A stretch of DNA of 64,000 bases from an uncultured Prevotella sp. (lineage in GTDB: Bacteria; Bacteroidota; Bacteroidia; Bacteroidales; Bacteroidaceae): positions 20,898-84,897 of the forward strand of contig CAKQMS010000008.1 of assembly GCA_934254985.1 (NCBI GenBank), written 5' to 3'. Below are positions 54,600 to 63,921 of this stretch, piece after piece. The notes under the pieces were generated by a model. It was given only the letters and a program-made list of their open reading frames with translations. It did no database searches and had not been told where the DNA came from. The stretch's first letter is position 1. The number at the start of each line of letters is the position of its first letter. The position numbers and the translations under genes are program-made.

Positions 54600-54631
54600 T
54601 GTGATTAGGTTTTTAGTTGTTGTTCTATATA

Positions 54632-55690
54632 TTATATTCGCTTTTCAATGCGGCAAAGTGGTTCGTTGATGCCACCCATCTCTTTTTTATATCTCTCGTC
54701 GCCGCGACACATGTCGAAGTCTACTATGCCTTCGTTCATCCATAGCTTTGTGGCTTCAAGGATAAGCAATATACCTGGTGAATAGCGGCTAAAAGAGGTG
54801 TCGATGGCAAGACGTGGCATAAGCAGATGTTTGTTGTGGCGGTAAACAATCATAAATGCAGCAGGCTTTTGGTCTATCTCCAATACGTATAGCTGAGCAT
54901 CCTTCAGTTTCTTTAAGCTTGCTGTAGCGCACCCGCTCTTCACTTCGTATACAGCTTTCAAGTATGTGGTGATATTGCTGAAAGCATTATAACTCTTGTG
55001 GCGCCATGCCATCTTGCGCTTGAAATAGAAATGCCAAAGATAGCGCAGGTAGCTATCTGAAGCCATGTTGTCGTGGTTGAACACCTTTAGTTCCATCTTC
55101 TTGCCATCTGTAGTAAGATGGTTATACGACTTGCGGATGTTCTTATAAATATTCTTTGGTAGCGACGACACATACTCCTCGTGAGTGGCAAACTGCGTTA
55201 ATGGCACATGGAAGCTTGTGCGCTCAATAGTGTTATCGTCGATAAGCTTCATTATTTTAGCAAAAGGAGTTTGGCATGGCACATCAGCAAGGCTTAGCGT
55301 CATACCCTTGCACGACTCCACAAGGTGGTCGGCAATAGCTTTCATTATTTCCTCGTTGCCCTCGTATGTATATGGGCATACCATATTCAATACTCCTCCA
55401 ACCCGGAATGATGGTATTCGTGCCTTTTTAGACGAGCGGGTTACAGAAAAAGGAATTATAGCAAAAGGTTTGTTGTCTACCATTACTAAATCGTAGCGCA
55501 TAGCGGTAGTCATTTTTCCTAACCCATCTGTAGAATGATGAGACAGGAAGTTGTTCCATTCGTAAGTCTGATAGTATGTGTAGTTGATGTATGCAGAAGT
55601 CTGGTTTTCTGCTATTTTATCGAGCATAAGCCATTGCTCCTTAATGTTTTGTATGTTGCTATGTTGGCTTATAGAGATGTTATTATTCAT
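54632..55690 (-). CDS. GNAT-type acyltransferase (BioF2-like/FemAB fold)
   Basis: A 352-residue cytoplasmic protein. N-terminal part: ENQTSAYINYTYYQTYEWNNFL. The second half has KNIYKNIRKSYNHLTTDGKKM and YVLEIDQKPAAFMIVYRHNKHLLMPRLAIDTSFSRYSPGILLILEA. That arrangement (substrate segment followed by a GNAT sheet and acyl-CoA site) matches the acetyltransferase group called BioF2-like or CelD-like, which is common in polysaccharide and lipid loci. It lies 5 bp after the EptA-like gene and probably belongs to the same operon. Precise substrate unknown. Confidence 0.78.
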   Translation of the reverse strand: MNNNISISQHSNIQNIKEQWLMLDKIAENQTSAYINYTYYQTYEWNNFLSHHSTDGLGKMTTAMRYDLVMVDNKPFAIIPFSVTRSSKKARIPSFRVGGVLNMVCPYTYEGNEEIMKAIADHLVESCKGMTLSLADVPCQTPFAKIMKLIDDNTIERTSFHVPLTQFATHEEYVSSLPKNIYKNIRKSYNHLTTDGKKMELKVFNHDNMASDSYLRYLWHFYFKRKMAWRHKSYNAFSNITTYLKAVYEVKSGCATASLKKLKDAQLYVLEIDQKPAAFMIVYRHNKHLLMPRLAIDTSFSRYSPGILLILEATKLWMNEGIVDFDMCRGDERYKKEMGGINEPLCRIEKRI

Positions 55691-55695
55691 AAGAA

Positions 55696-57513
55696 TTATT
55701 GTTTGTCGTCAGCAATCTTAATCTTTCCATCGCATGTCACAAGCATATCGCGAGTATACTTATATTCCTTCGATGCTATAGAGTTCGTAGGGTCGTAATG
55801 GTCGGATGTTATGCCCATTATCTCGCACATCATTTCGTAGGCGAGATCGTTGGTGAAGTATTTAGCTTTGTTTTCTTCTAATGCCGCTTTTACTTCAGGA
55901 CGTGCGTTCTCGTAAGTGTCCGTGAGATATATCCATAGCGGAATGCGAGTCATGCCGAAGTTCTGAAACTGTATGGAGCGTTGCTTATCCGGTACGGCTG
56001 CATGGTCAGAGAAATACACCATAGCTGCAAGGTTCAGATGCTTTGTGGCATAGTCGTAAAACGAATGCAGGATATGGTCGTTATAGTGTATAGAGTTGCG
56101 ATATGTCGTTACGTCGTCGCCATCAGGAAGATTGTTGGCAGCAGCATATTCTGGAGTATAGCGGTTAGCGAAGTTGAAGTGGTTGCCTTTTAGGTGTAAT
56201 ACCAAGAGGTTGTTCACATTTCCATCCACCTCGCCAAGGAAGTCGAGCAAAGCCTCGTCATACTGCATCTTTCCCAACTTCTGGTTAGTCCACTTAGCTA
56301 CATCCGATGTCTCGGCAACGAGAGTTACTGGCGTATCAGCACTTCCAAGGTGTCCTTGGTTGCTATACCAATGCACTCTGTAGCCAGCCTTATGAGCCAT
56401 GTCTACGATAGAGGCAGAGTCGATGAATGATTTATCGTTATATTGATTATATTCCGTGAGTGCCTTTTCGAGCGAAGGAACAGTCTGTATGCCACAAGAG
56501 TATGCGTTCTTGAAGATGAAGAAATGCTCTTCATCCTTCTTCATCTCCGACTGCCAAGGTGTAGTCTCCCTACCCTCTTGGTCGGCATATATGCTCATAT
56601 AGTCGCGACAACAAGATTCGCCTATCACCATTACTATGGTGTGAGGTTTAGGCAATGTGTTTCTGCTCATATCTACAGATATCGTAGCCATTCGCTTGTC
56701 TACATTCTCTTTATACTTCTTGTTGCCTTCCATATATTCCTTCACTTCGCGATATAGCATGGCAATACCCGTTCTTACAAAGAGTCCATGACTTCTTGCC
56801 CACACATCGCCACCCTTCCATAGCATTCTTGATATAGCGCCAAAGAATATTATTATAGCGCCAAGGGCTACTATAGATAATGGATTGTCGAAATTCCATA
56901 TATTATAGTCGGCAATAAAGCTGTTGCCTATGGCTATTCCTGCTGTTACCAAGAGGATGACGACTGTAATAATCGACATCTTCATGAATCCGAGCGACTT
57001 AGGATATTCTATTATCTCGTTGTAGTTGGTTTCCTTTATAACCTGCATACCATTATGGTCTATGCATGTGTCATAGGTGAGATAATAGCCTATCTGCGCC
57101 AAAGGCAATATCACCAATACCATTTCGAGTATCGTCATCACTATTGTGGCAACTATACCTAAAGGAGATATAAGAATGGCAATAGCCGATAGCCATCCAA
57201 AGAGATAGATACCAAAAGCAATATCCATACGGTTGTCGTAGTCGGGCGAACTCTTCTTGTATGTCTTGTCATACAATATATTATATGTGCATATCCACAT
57301 CACAGCCACAAAAAGAGCTGTTATCATAGTTGCCGACCAATAGTTGCGAACGAAATAATATGGTATCATCGTTACCAACGATGCTATGAGATAGCGACGG
57401 AGCTGTTGGCCGCGCGATTTGTGCGACAAACCTTTATTGTAAATTCTGTAAATACCATTTGAAAAGGCAAATAACAATAATGCCTCAAGGATATTTATAA
57501 GTATTGATATCAT
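55696..57513 (-). CDS. EptA-like phosphoethanolamine transferase (sulfatase fold)
   Basis: A 605-residue inner-membrane protein. It has about seven hydrophobic helices in the first 250 residues and then a periplasmic alkaline-phosphatase-like domain. HTIVMVIGESCCRDYMSIY carries the first metal ligand Glu. CGIQTVPSLEKAL has the probable nucleophile Thr. LVLHLKGNHFNF and MVYFSDHAAVP give the His and Asp-His ligands. This order fits EptA/CptA enzymes that put phosphoethanolamine on lipid A or core, lowering sensitivity to cationic peptides. I start at the ATG at 57513, because the promoter -7 TAATTTTG (complement of 57543-57550) lies in the longer frame. Confidence 0.88.
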   Translation of the reverse strand: MISILINILEALLLFAFSNGIYRIYNKGLSHKSRGQQLRRYLIASLVTMIPYYFVRNYWSATMITALFVAVMWICTYNILYDKTYKKSSPDYDNRMDIAFGIYLFGWLSAIAILISPLGIVATIVMTILEMVLVILPLAQIGYYLTYDTCIDHNGMQVIKETNYNEIIEYPKSLGFMKMSIITVVILLVTAGIAIGNSFIADYNIWNFDNPLSIVALGAIIIFFGAISRMLWKGGDVWARSHGLFVRTGIAMLYREVKEYMEGNKKYKENVDKRMATISVDMSRNTLPKPHTIVMVIGESCCRDYMSIYADQEGRETTPWQSEMKKDEEHFFIFKNAYSCGIQTVPSLEKALTEYNQYNDKSFIDSASIVDMAHKAGYRVHWYSNQGHLGSADTPVTLVAETSDVAKWTNQKLGKMQYDEALLDFLGEVDGNVNNLLVLHLKGNHFNFANRYTPEYAAANNLPDGDDVTTYRNSIHYNDHILHSFYDYATKHLNLAAMVYFSDHAAVPDKQRSIQFQNFGMTRIPLWIYLTDTYENARPEVKAALEENKAKYFTNDLAYEMMCEIMGITSDHYDPTNSIASKEYKYTRDMLVTCDGKIKIADDKQ

Positions 57514-57542
57514 ATATATATGCAAGATGATGTTGTATGTTG

Positions 57543-57611
57543 CAAAATTACACAAAAAAAAGATATTAATGGCTTATGCTATGAAAATATCAAAAATAAT
57601 ATATATATTTG
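57543..57611. promoter_or_regulatory. Divergent promoters between EptA-like and PAP2 genes
   Basis: Minus: TAATTTTG (complement of 57543-57550). Plus: TATATTTG (57604-57611). Each is 30 bp from its ATG. They face away from one another with a shared 53-bp spacer, which could hold a common regulator. Confidence 0.65.
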
Positions 57612-57640
57612 CACACCCAAAATCACAACCATTTATATTC

Positions 57641-58375
57641 ATGAACTTACCAAAATCATATTTTATCTCTCTATTCGTAGTTATTGCAATAGTAGTATGT
57701 GCATGCTTTAGCTCATCGTTGTTGACCACTCTCGTTGATGCTGATAAGAGTGTGATGCTTGCTTTGACTTTCCGTCAGCATACTTGTTTTGATATGTTTT
57801 GGTATCGTTATTCTAAGCTTGGCACATGGATACCTATGGTGGTAGTGTTGTTGGCTACTATGTGGGTATACAATCCTAACGACTTGCGCAAAAAGCTATT
57901 CTTGATAGTTTCTATTGCTTTATTGGTATTAGTGCTCGACCAAGTGTCGTCAGGAATAATAAAGCCATTGGTAGAGCGCCTACGTCCTTCGCACGATGAT
58001 AGTATAGCTCCATATTTGCAGTATGTAAACGACTATCATGGTGGCAAATATGGTTTTGTTTCGGGTCATGCTACCAATATCGTGGGCATAGTGACATGGC
58101 TTTGCTATATGTTCCGCACACATCTGTCGCGAGTGCTGTTTATAGTCTTTGGTGCCACATTGTGCTATTCGCGCATATATCTTGGAGTTCATTTCCCTGG
58201 CGATATCTTGTGTGGTTCGCTCTTAGGCTTCTTCATAGCTCGCTTTGGTATAGCTCTGCTCCAGAAATATAACCTTATGTTTACTACCGACCGCCAACCA
58301 TGGTTTGTGCTTGCTGCGTATATCGCGACGGCAATAGTCTTGATGGTAATGAGCTTTATTGCCTATATGGCTTAG
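57641..58375 (+). CDS. PAP2-family membrane phosphatase
   Basis: A 244-residue inner-membrane protein with about six helices. The three PAP2 motifs are complete: IIKPLVERLRPSH, YGFVSGHATN and SRIYLGVHFPGD. Such enzymes take phosphate from lipids such as undecaprenyl diphosphate, phosphatidylglycerol phosphate or lipid A. I start at 57641, 30 bp after the promoter, because an earlier ATG would precede it. Its stop overlaps the convergent HhH-protein gene by 4 nt. Divergent from EptA-like gene, so the pair may be co-regulated. Confidence 0.9.
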   Translation: MNLPKSYFISLFVVIAIVVCACFSSSLLTTLVDADKSVMLALTFRQHTCFDMFWYRYSKLGTWIPMVVVLLATMWVYNPNDLRKKLFLIVSIALLVLVLDQVSSGIIKPLVERLRPSHDDSIAPYLQYVNDYHGGKYGFVSGHATNIVGIVTWLCYMFRTHLSRVLFIVFGATLCYSRIYLGVHFPGDILCGSLLGFFIARFGIALLQKYNLMFTTDRQPWFVLAAYIATAIVLMVMSFIAYMA

Positions 58376-60393
58376 AATTTCCAGCGTAGCTGTAGGTCTA
58401 CGTCTATAGGCGTTTTTGTTTCTATAGCCTGTAGTCCTGAGCCTATTTTGTTGTTGTCAATACGATGTGTGCCACCCACCTTTGCTATAGCCATGAGGTT
58501 GGATGAGAAATCTGCGCGTATGGTTGCGGCAAACCTTATTCCTTCGCCATAGAGTGCGGGAAACGAGAGGTTGTAGAGTGTGGAACGCTCGTAGGTATAC
58601 ACTCTTGAGTTGTAGTCGTCGGTCTTGAAATATGCCAACGAGGTATATGCCTGCATCTTATTCTTTCTTATTCCCACTTGTTGCATCACCATGTAGCCAA
58701 AGCTGTTGTCGTCTTTATGATAAAGGCTTATGTCGCCTTGAGTGCGCAAGAATAATAGCTTATTATCTTTCGTTATGGTCAAGCGTATGCGATGTTGCGT
58801 GATACGGTCGAGGAATTTATTATCATCGTCATCTTTGCTATCTTTGTTCCATGTCTTCAAGCGATAGCGAGCCGTGATACTCCATGTCTTATTGCTCCAT
58901 GTGGCAGAATGCTGCATGTCGAAAGTGCGTGTGGTGGCAGTAGCAAGATATTTAGGCCAAGGAAAATAAGCCCAATCAAAATAGTGAGAGAATGTTAGCT
59001 GATATATTGGTTGCCATTTTGCTCCAAGATATACGCCACTTTCATTCTGTACCGACCTTCCTTCCGAGAAGCTCGACGCCATCAATGAATAGTATTTATA
59101 TGAATAGAATCTCTGTATAGCCACCAATGTTAGATTGCTGTTCACCATATAGTTGATGCTGTTTATCGTAGCTATACCCTTTGAGTTGCCTGTTGCCACT
59201 TCACCATTTATAGATATCCTTCTGCTCAGATAAGCATAGTCGGCACCTATATTCCAGAAGCGTTTTCCCCATGGCGCTATCAGCTTGTATAGCTTAGTGG
59301 TATCAGGATGCAGAGGTTTGTCGAATGATGTCTGATAGCCTGTTATGCCGAAATGAAAACCATTCACATGATAGTATACGTTTCCTCCCATTATCGCTTG
59401 CGAGGCATTCCTACGGCGTAGCATCTCGGTAGCCGAACGATGGTAGCCTGTTTTGAGAATTGTGCTTATGCTATTGTCGTCGCTATTTATCGTGGCATCA
59501 ATCTTGCGATACGACAGAAATCCTGTAACGTCGAGGTTGTGTATGGTTTCCACAGTTGCTCCTATGCCTTGCATATAGTTGCCTTCTTGGCGTGAGGCGT
59601 GGGCATACAGTCCTCTCGACACTCTGCCTATAGAAGCCAACGAAGCTTGCTTACCCATCGAAAAACTGTTGTTCATAACCAGACCCATGCCAAAGCGAGC
59701 CTTATACCTGCCTATTGCCAACGTCTTCACCTTTCCAAGGTCTTTTATTAGCATATATGGCGACATATAGTCGTAGCCCCATTTGTTTTTACCTGCAAAG
59801 AATGGTTCGCCAGCATCTTGCGACATCATGACTCCTGCCTTTATCCATTTGCCATACTTAAACTCGTATTTTATCCAATGCTTGTAGTTATATCCTAAAT
59901 AGCCCCATTTGTCGCCCTTGTGGTCATAGCATGGAATATGGCCTGTGGCAATAATCTGATGCCTACCATATTTAGCAATATTAGATAGCGAAGGAAACTT
60001 CTTTTCTTCGTTTTTATCTCCAACAAATAAGCATTGAGCAAGCAATTGTCGCGTTTCATAATCTATAGATCTTATCATCGCCAGTTCGGCAAGCGATTTC
60101 ATAGAACCATAACGATACATATATTCCATGATGTCCATTACCTGCTGGTTGGAAAGAAAAGGAAGTCTCAGAAGGTCTTCTCTGGTGGCAGAATTGATAT
60201 CTATCTTATGTTCTATAAGGTCGCTAAGTTCTTCGTACTGCATTTCCCAGTTTTCCACTTCTTCTTCGTCAACATCCTCTATCGTTTGGAATGAGCTTTC
60301 CCAATCAATAATGTCTGTTTGTGCCTGTATATTGTATACAGACAGCATAGCGATGATAAATATGAAATATTTGTTTCTTAGATTAGTATTCAT
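58372..60393 (-). CDS. Exported helix-hairpin-helix protein with outer-membrane barrel
   Basis: A 673-residue exported protein (signal MNTNLRNKYFIFIIAMLSVYNIQAQ). Residues about 55-130 contain DINSATREDLLRLPFLSNQQ, a ComEA-like helix-hairpin-helix. The remaining 500 residues are alternating hydrophobic strands ending in DVDLQLRWKF, with terminal Phe, as in an outer-membrane beta-barrel. The combination of a DNA-binding-type motif and a barrel is known in Bacteroidota but its role is not known; DNA uptake would be a guess. The start at 60393 is supported by a -7 TAAGTTTG (complement of 60402-60409). Confidence 0.8.
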   Translation of the reverse strand: MNTNLRNKYFIFIIAMLSVYNIQAQTDIIDWESSFQTIEDVDEEEVENWEMQYEELSDLIEHKIDINSATREDLLRLPFLSNQQVMDIMEYMYRYGSMKSLAELAMIRSIDYETRQLLAQCLFVGDKNEEKKFPSLSNIAKYGRHQIIATGHIPCYDHKGDKWGYLGYNYKHWIKYEFKYGKWIKAGVMMSQDAGEPFFAGKNKWGYDYMSPYMLIKDLGKVKTLAIGRYKARFGMGLVMNNSFSMGKQASLASIGRVSRGLYAHASRQEGNYMQGIGATVETIHNLDVTGFLSYRKIDATINSDDNSISTILKTGYHRSATEMLRRRNASQAIMGGNVYYHVNGFHFGITGYQTSFDKPLHPDTTKLYKLIAPWGKRFWNIGADYAYLSRRISINGEVATGNSKGIATINSINYMVNSNLTLVAIQRFYSYKYYSLMASSFSEGRSVQNESGVYLGAKWQPIYQLTFSHYFDWAYFPWPKYLATATTRTFDMQHSATWSNKTWSITARYRLKTWNKDSKDDDDNKFLDRITQHRIRLTITKDNKLLFLRTQGDISLYHKDDNSFGYMVMQQVGIRKNKMQAYTSLAYFKTDDYNSRVYTYERSTLYNLSFPALYGEGIRFAATIRADFSSNLMAIAKVGGTHRIDNNKIGSGLQAIETKTPIDVDLQLRWKF

Positions 60394-60401
60394 AACAATT
60401 G

Positions 60402-60409
60402 CAAACTTA
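60402..60409 (-). promoter_or_regulatory. -7 element of the HhH-barrel gene
   Basis: The complement reads TAAGTTTG followed by CAATTGTT, only 8 bp from the ATG. Confidence 0.55.
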
Positions 60410-60473
60410 GCATAAAAGCGTGAAAATAGCAAGAGAAAAGCGAAAGATATTTTGCTAATTGTATGAAAAGATG

Positions 60474-60481
60474 TAATTTTG
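60474..60481 (+). promoter_or_regulatory. -7 element of the DUF4294 gene, predicted leaderless start
   Basis: TAATTTTG followed by CGCC and then the ATG at 60486. With a start point 4 bp after the box, the mRNA would begin at or one base before the ATG. Confidence 0.55.
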
Positions 60482-60485
60482 CGCC

Positions 60486-61148
60486 ATGTTTGCATACGTT
60501 TCCATACATATTCGCCTATTGGCTGTAGCTATAATGATGTTTATAGCCTCTACTGCTACGGCTCAAGTTGATGGGGCTATAAGGGTAAATCCCGAAGATA
60601 GGGATGTAGACCTCGACGACCCTACCTTTGTTCCTATGGTGCGAGTTGGAAAGGTGTTGCAAGGTCGCGACTCTATACAATATGTAGAGCTTAATAATAT
60701 TTATATATATCCTAAGCCTGTTTTCAAAAACGAGAAACAGCGCATGGCTTACAACCGCTTGGTATATAATATTAAAAAGGTGTTGCCTATAGCTAAGGAG
60801 GTTAACAAGATAATCGTGGAAACCTACGAATATCTTGAAACTTTGCCTAACAAGAAAGCTAAGGACGAGCACATGAAGCTTGTAGAAAAGAGCATTAAGA
60901 AAGAATATACTCCAAGAATGAAAAAGCTTACCTATTCGCAAGGTAAGCTTCTTATAAAATTAGTTTATCGTGAGTGTAATAGTAGCTCGTATAATCTCGT
61001 GCAGGCTTTCCTCGGACCAGTAAAGGCTGGTTTCTACCAAGCTTTTGCTTGGGCTTTTGGTGCAAGCCTAAAGAAAGATTATGACCCTAATGGTGTAGAC
61101 CGCCTCACAGAGCGTGTGGTTCTGCAGGTTGAAGCCGGACAGCTATAG
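60486..61148 (+). CDS. DUF4294 exported protein
   Basis: A 220-residue exported protein of unknown function. The signal peptide is about 26 residues (MFAYVSIHIRLLAVAIMMFIA, cleaved near ATAQ). The DUF4294 body has VELNNIYIYPKPVFKNEKQRMAY, then a long helical region with KKYTPRMKKLTYSQGKLLIKLVYREC and a C-terminal FGASLKKDYDPNGVDRLTERVV. No catalytic motif is seen. The gene is divergent from the HhH-barrel gene. A later ATG pair at 60534 would remove most of the signal peptide, so I keep 60486. Confidence 0.85.
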   Translation: MFAYVSIHIRLLAVAIMMFIASTATAQVDGAIRVNPEDRDVDLDDPTFVPMVRVGKVLQGRDSIQYVELNNIYIYPKPVFKNEKQRMAYNRLVYNIKKVLPIAKEVNKIIVETYEYLETLPNKKAKDEHMKLVEKSIKKEYTPRMKKLTYSQGKLLIKLVYRECNSSSYNLVQAFLGPVKAGFYQAFAWAFGASLKKDYDPNGVDRLTERVVLQVEAGQL

Positions 61149-61178
61149 CCTCTTTTATAATTAAAAAAGTGTCTATTA

Positions 61179-62813
61179 CTATTTATCAGTTTGACAGTTT
61201 TCTTGCTCATATAAAGCCTTTAGAATTTGTAGCCCGGTTTCTGTCAATTGATACTTCTGATTTCTGCTATTCGGCTTGTCTGGATATAACATCTTTACAT
61301 AGCCACAATCTATTGCTGGTCGCAAGACAGACTTAGAAAAAGCTTGTCTGCTTAAGGTTGCAAGTTGGGTTGCATGATGGTTGCAAGATAAATATCTATG
61401 TAATATTTCTTTTGCGTTAAATTCGTATATATCTATGCTGAGAATCAGCGATTTATACTTGTTGCCCACATCCTGCAAGTCGGGTTGCAAGTCGGGTTGC
61501 AAGTCGGGTTGCAAGTCGGGTTGCAAGTTAGGTTGCAAGTTAGGTTGCAAGTTAGGTTGCAAGTTAGGTTGCAAGTTAGGTTGTAAGTTTTCAAATAATT
61601 GCTGCCTTATGTTCTCTGCCTCCAGCGTTTCTGCATCTTTGACCGTTGCGAGAAATACCGTGATGTAATCTACATTAAACTCAGCCTTAGAATTTCCATT
61701 CTCAGCCAATAAAGCCTGTACATCGCGTATACCGTGATTAAACATATTGACGTAATTAAAAGACTTCAGTATTCCTGCAACAACGTTGTTACGATAATCA
61801 TTAACATTTGGAAAATTGTCTGGGCGTGCATTGCCATAAAGCCCACCTGGATTCATAATTTCTATGCGGTCGTCATATTGATAGAGGCGTGTGGGGGTAT
61901 TTGATTGATAGTCACGATGCATGACGGCATTCATAACTAACTCACGAATAGCCTTTTCTGGGTAATTGTAAATATCCTTTTCTCGCAAAGTGCTGACCGG
62001 AATGGGGCGCTTAGTAATGATACCATCATTGATGAAATTCTCCAAACGTGGCAACAGATGGTACAAATTGCCATCAAACTTGCGCTCATTCATTATCTGT
62101 CCTCCATTGTCAAAGCCACTGAACTTGACATACTGGATGTATGCACCGGGCATGAAATACTGAGGATTTTTGCCAAACATGATTAGAGCTGCATACGTAG
62201 GACAATCCCATTGTATATTCCAAAGATGTAAAGAGGCGAGTTGTTCCTTAAGCGGACGGTAATCTTTTGCAAGAACGTCAGCATCTATTGCTAGTGGCAT
62301 ATACTCTTTTTGAATAAGTTCCACATCTATGTCGTCAAGTTTTGCTTCACGGCACGGACGTGTATCGAACGTAGGCAATGCAGCTGCACAACGCTCACTT
62401 AGTATACGTTCTTCCTCAAGTGTCGCAATATCCTTGCGTGGTCCTATGCGTATGAACGTCCTACCGCGGTAACGCACAGGAGTATCAAACGAAGGTGTAA
62501 CTTCTACAACAAGCACGTCACCTTCTGATGTTTCTACTTTTTCTGTATTCATTACGGGCAAAGGCAAAATGTTGCCATCAGAGCGAATACCACTTATCTT
62601 CTTCATCAAAGTGTCATCCACCTTCAAGCCATTGAGACGACCATCGTCATATACTCCTATCAGCAGATACCCCTTCTGTCTCTTTCCTGGCATATCATTG
62701 GCAAAAGCACAAATGGCTTCTTGGAATTTATCCATATTACCTGTCGAGACGGTTCGCTCTATGCGGTAACTCTCGTCTATGGCTATTATGTCGCGTAATT
62801 CTTTTTCGGTCAT
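61179..62813 (-). CDS. Schlafen/AlbA_2 regulator with LQPN/LQPD repeat
   Basis: A 544-residue cytoplasmic protein. The N-terminal AlbA_2 (Schlafen-type) domain is at about residues 10-140 (ERTVSTGNMDKFQEAICAFANDMPGK and GYLLIGVYDDG). A GHKL-like ATPase segment follows (YPEKAIRELVMNAVMHRDYQ, residues about 280-300), as in RecG-C/AAA_4 proteins. After that is a tandem run of LQPN (5) and LQPD (4). The C-terminal 90 residues look like a winged helix (SKSVLRPAIDCGYVKML). Such proteins are putative transcription or defence regulators. A -7 TATATTTG (complement of 62968-62975) gives a leader of about 150 nt. Confidence 0.85.
   Translation of the reverse strand: MTEKELRDIIAIDESYRIERTVSTGNMDKFQEAICAFANDMPGKRQKGYLLIGVYDDGRLNGLKVDDTLMKKISGIRSDGNILPLPVMNTEKVETSEGDVLVVEVTPSFDTPVRYRGRTFIRIGPRKDIATLEEERILSERCAAALPTFDTRPCREAKLDDIDVELIQKEYMPLAIDADVLAKDYRPLKEQLASLHLWNIQWDCPTYAALIMFGKNPQYFMPGAYIQYVKFSGFDNGGQIMNERKFDGNLYHLLPRLENFINDGIITKRPIPVSTLREKDIYNYPEKAIRELVMNAVMHRDYQSNTPTRLYQYDDRIEIMNPGGLYGNARPDNFPNVNDYRNNVVAGILKSFNYVNMFNHGIRDVQALLAENGNSKAEFNVDYITVFLATVKDAETLEAENIRQQLFENLQPNLQPNLQPNLQPNLQPNLQPDLQPDLQPDLQPDLQDVGNKYKSLILSIDIYEFNAKEILHRYLSCNHHATQLATLSRQAFSKSVLRPAIDCGYVKMLYPDKPNSRNQKYQLTETGLQILKALYEQENCQTDK
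61474..61581. repeat. 12-bp coding minisatellite, nine perfect units in two blocks
   Basis: Four units TGCAAGTCGGGT (61474-61521) are followed by five units TGCAAGTTAGGT (61522-61581). A tenth unit is degenerate. On the coding strand they read LQPD x4 and LQPN x5. Units within a block are identical; the blocks differ at two bases, which points to replication slippage of two variants. Each unit is 12 bp, so gains and losses keep the frame. Confidence 0.95.
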
Positions 62814-62967
62814 AATGTCTTGATTTTTTATACATCTATCTCGTCACTCAGTAGCTTACCTATTCTCTTGGTCATATTCTGCCTTAAGAATTAGTAATTC
62901 AGTTTCTGATATATCTCTACTTAATTTGATGACTTTATTTGCAGTTATGCAAAGATTTATTTTGTAG

Positions 62968-62975
62968 CAAATATA
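62968..62975 (-). promoter_or_regulatory. -7 element upstream of the AlbA_2 gene
   Basis: The complement reads TATATTTG. The remaining 265-bp gap (62814-63078) contains CAAAAGTTAG/CTAACTTTTG (63048-63077), a 10-bp stem with a 10-nt loop just past the GH27 stop, probably a weak terminator for it. Confidence 0.5.
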
Positions 62976-63078
62976 CTACTTTATTACGAGAAATATGTAA
63001 TAATAAGCAAAAAAATGACAAATATCAGTCAATTCCATTTACTTCAAAAGTTAGGCTGCGTCTGCTAACTTTTGAATG

Positions 63079-63921
63079 CTAATGGCAAATGGCTAATACA
63101 TACACTTTTGTTTCGTATGGCTTGAGGGAACCTACATTCAATACTTTTTTAATGTTTGCTTCTTTCTTAGACCATACTTCACGAGCGGTGTAAACAACGT
63201 TTGCCTGAAGATAAATATCGGTAAGGTTAATGGCGGGAACAACTATTTCAGAACCACCACGATTAGTTATAGAAACAGCAATGCGACCATTCACCAAGTC
63301 CTTTACATAAACGTCGTAACCATGGTTAGAGTAGTTGGTATTTCCTGTTGAGATAGCCTCCATATATTCAGCCTGCTGTCCAAGTGGGTCCTGATTTATG
63401 GCAAGTATCTCTGCATTGGTCAATGTCTCGATGTCTGATTTTGTAATCAAAGGATTAGGCATTGTTTGGTTGCTGTTAGCTTCGCCCATAGGAGTTTCAC
63501 GAAGATCGCAAGTCAAAGCCAATGGACTTGCAAGCATACACCACAACGACATTTGCGAACGAGACTGAGCATCATTCAAGCCTACTATTTTGCCACCATT
63601 CTGCTGGTGACCTAATGTATAGTTGCTTGGACCACCCAAACCATGAAGTCCTATGCACATCATATCGAGGTCGTTGAAACGGTTCACTCCTGCATACATC
63701 CACAACCTACGCACTACATCCACACCACCTATCACGCCAGGGAGTGAGTAGTCTCCTATCCAGTCTTCGCGAGCATCACTCGTAGCACGCCAGCTTGAGC
63801 CTCCAGCTTCAGCTCCCCATGTCCAAGGCTCTGTCTTGCCCCATTCGCAAATGTTGAATACGAAAGGAATTGCTCCCTTAGCTTTGCGCTCTTCGTTGAG
63901 TTTATTAATAACCTTGCCCAT
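63079..63921 (-). pseudogene. 5'-truncated GH27 alpha-galactosidase
   Basis: A 280-residue frame matching the second half of GH27 alpha-galactosidases. FVFNICEWGKTEPWTW, GVNRFNDLDMMCIG (acid/base Asp), SRSQMSLWCMLASPLALTCDL and LAINQDPLGQQ follow the family order, and the C-terminal beta-sandwich is present. The N-terminal part of the barrel, including the nucleophile Asp and signal peptide, is missing. A TGA is in frame two codons before the ATG, and the 79 bp to the window edge do not resemble GH27 in any frame. So a deletion or insertion removed the 5' half. As it stands it should be inactive. Confidence 0.8.
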
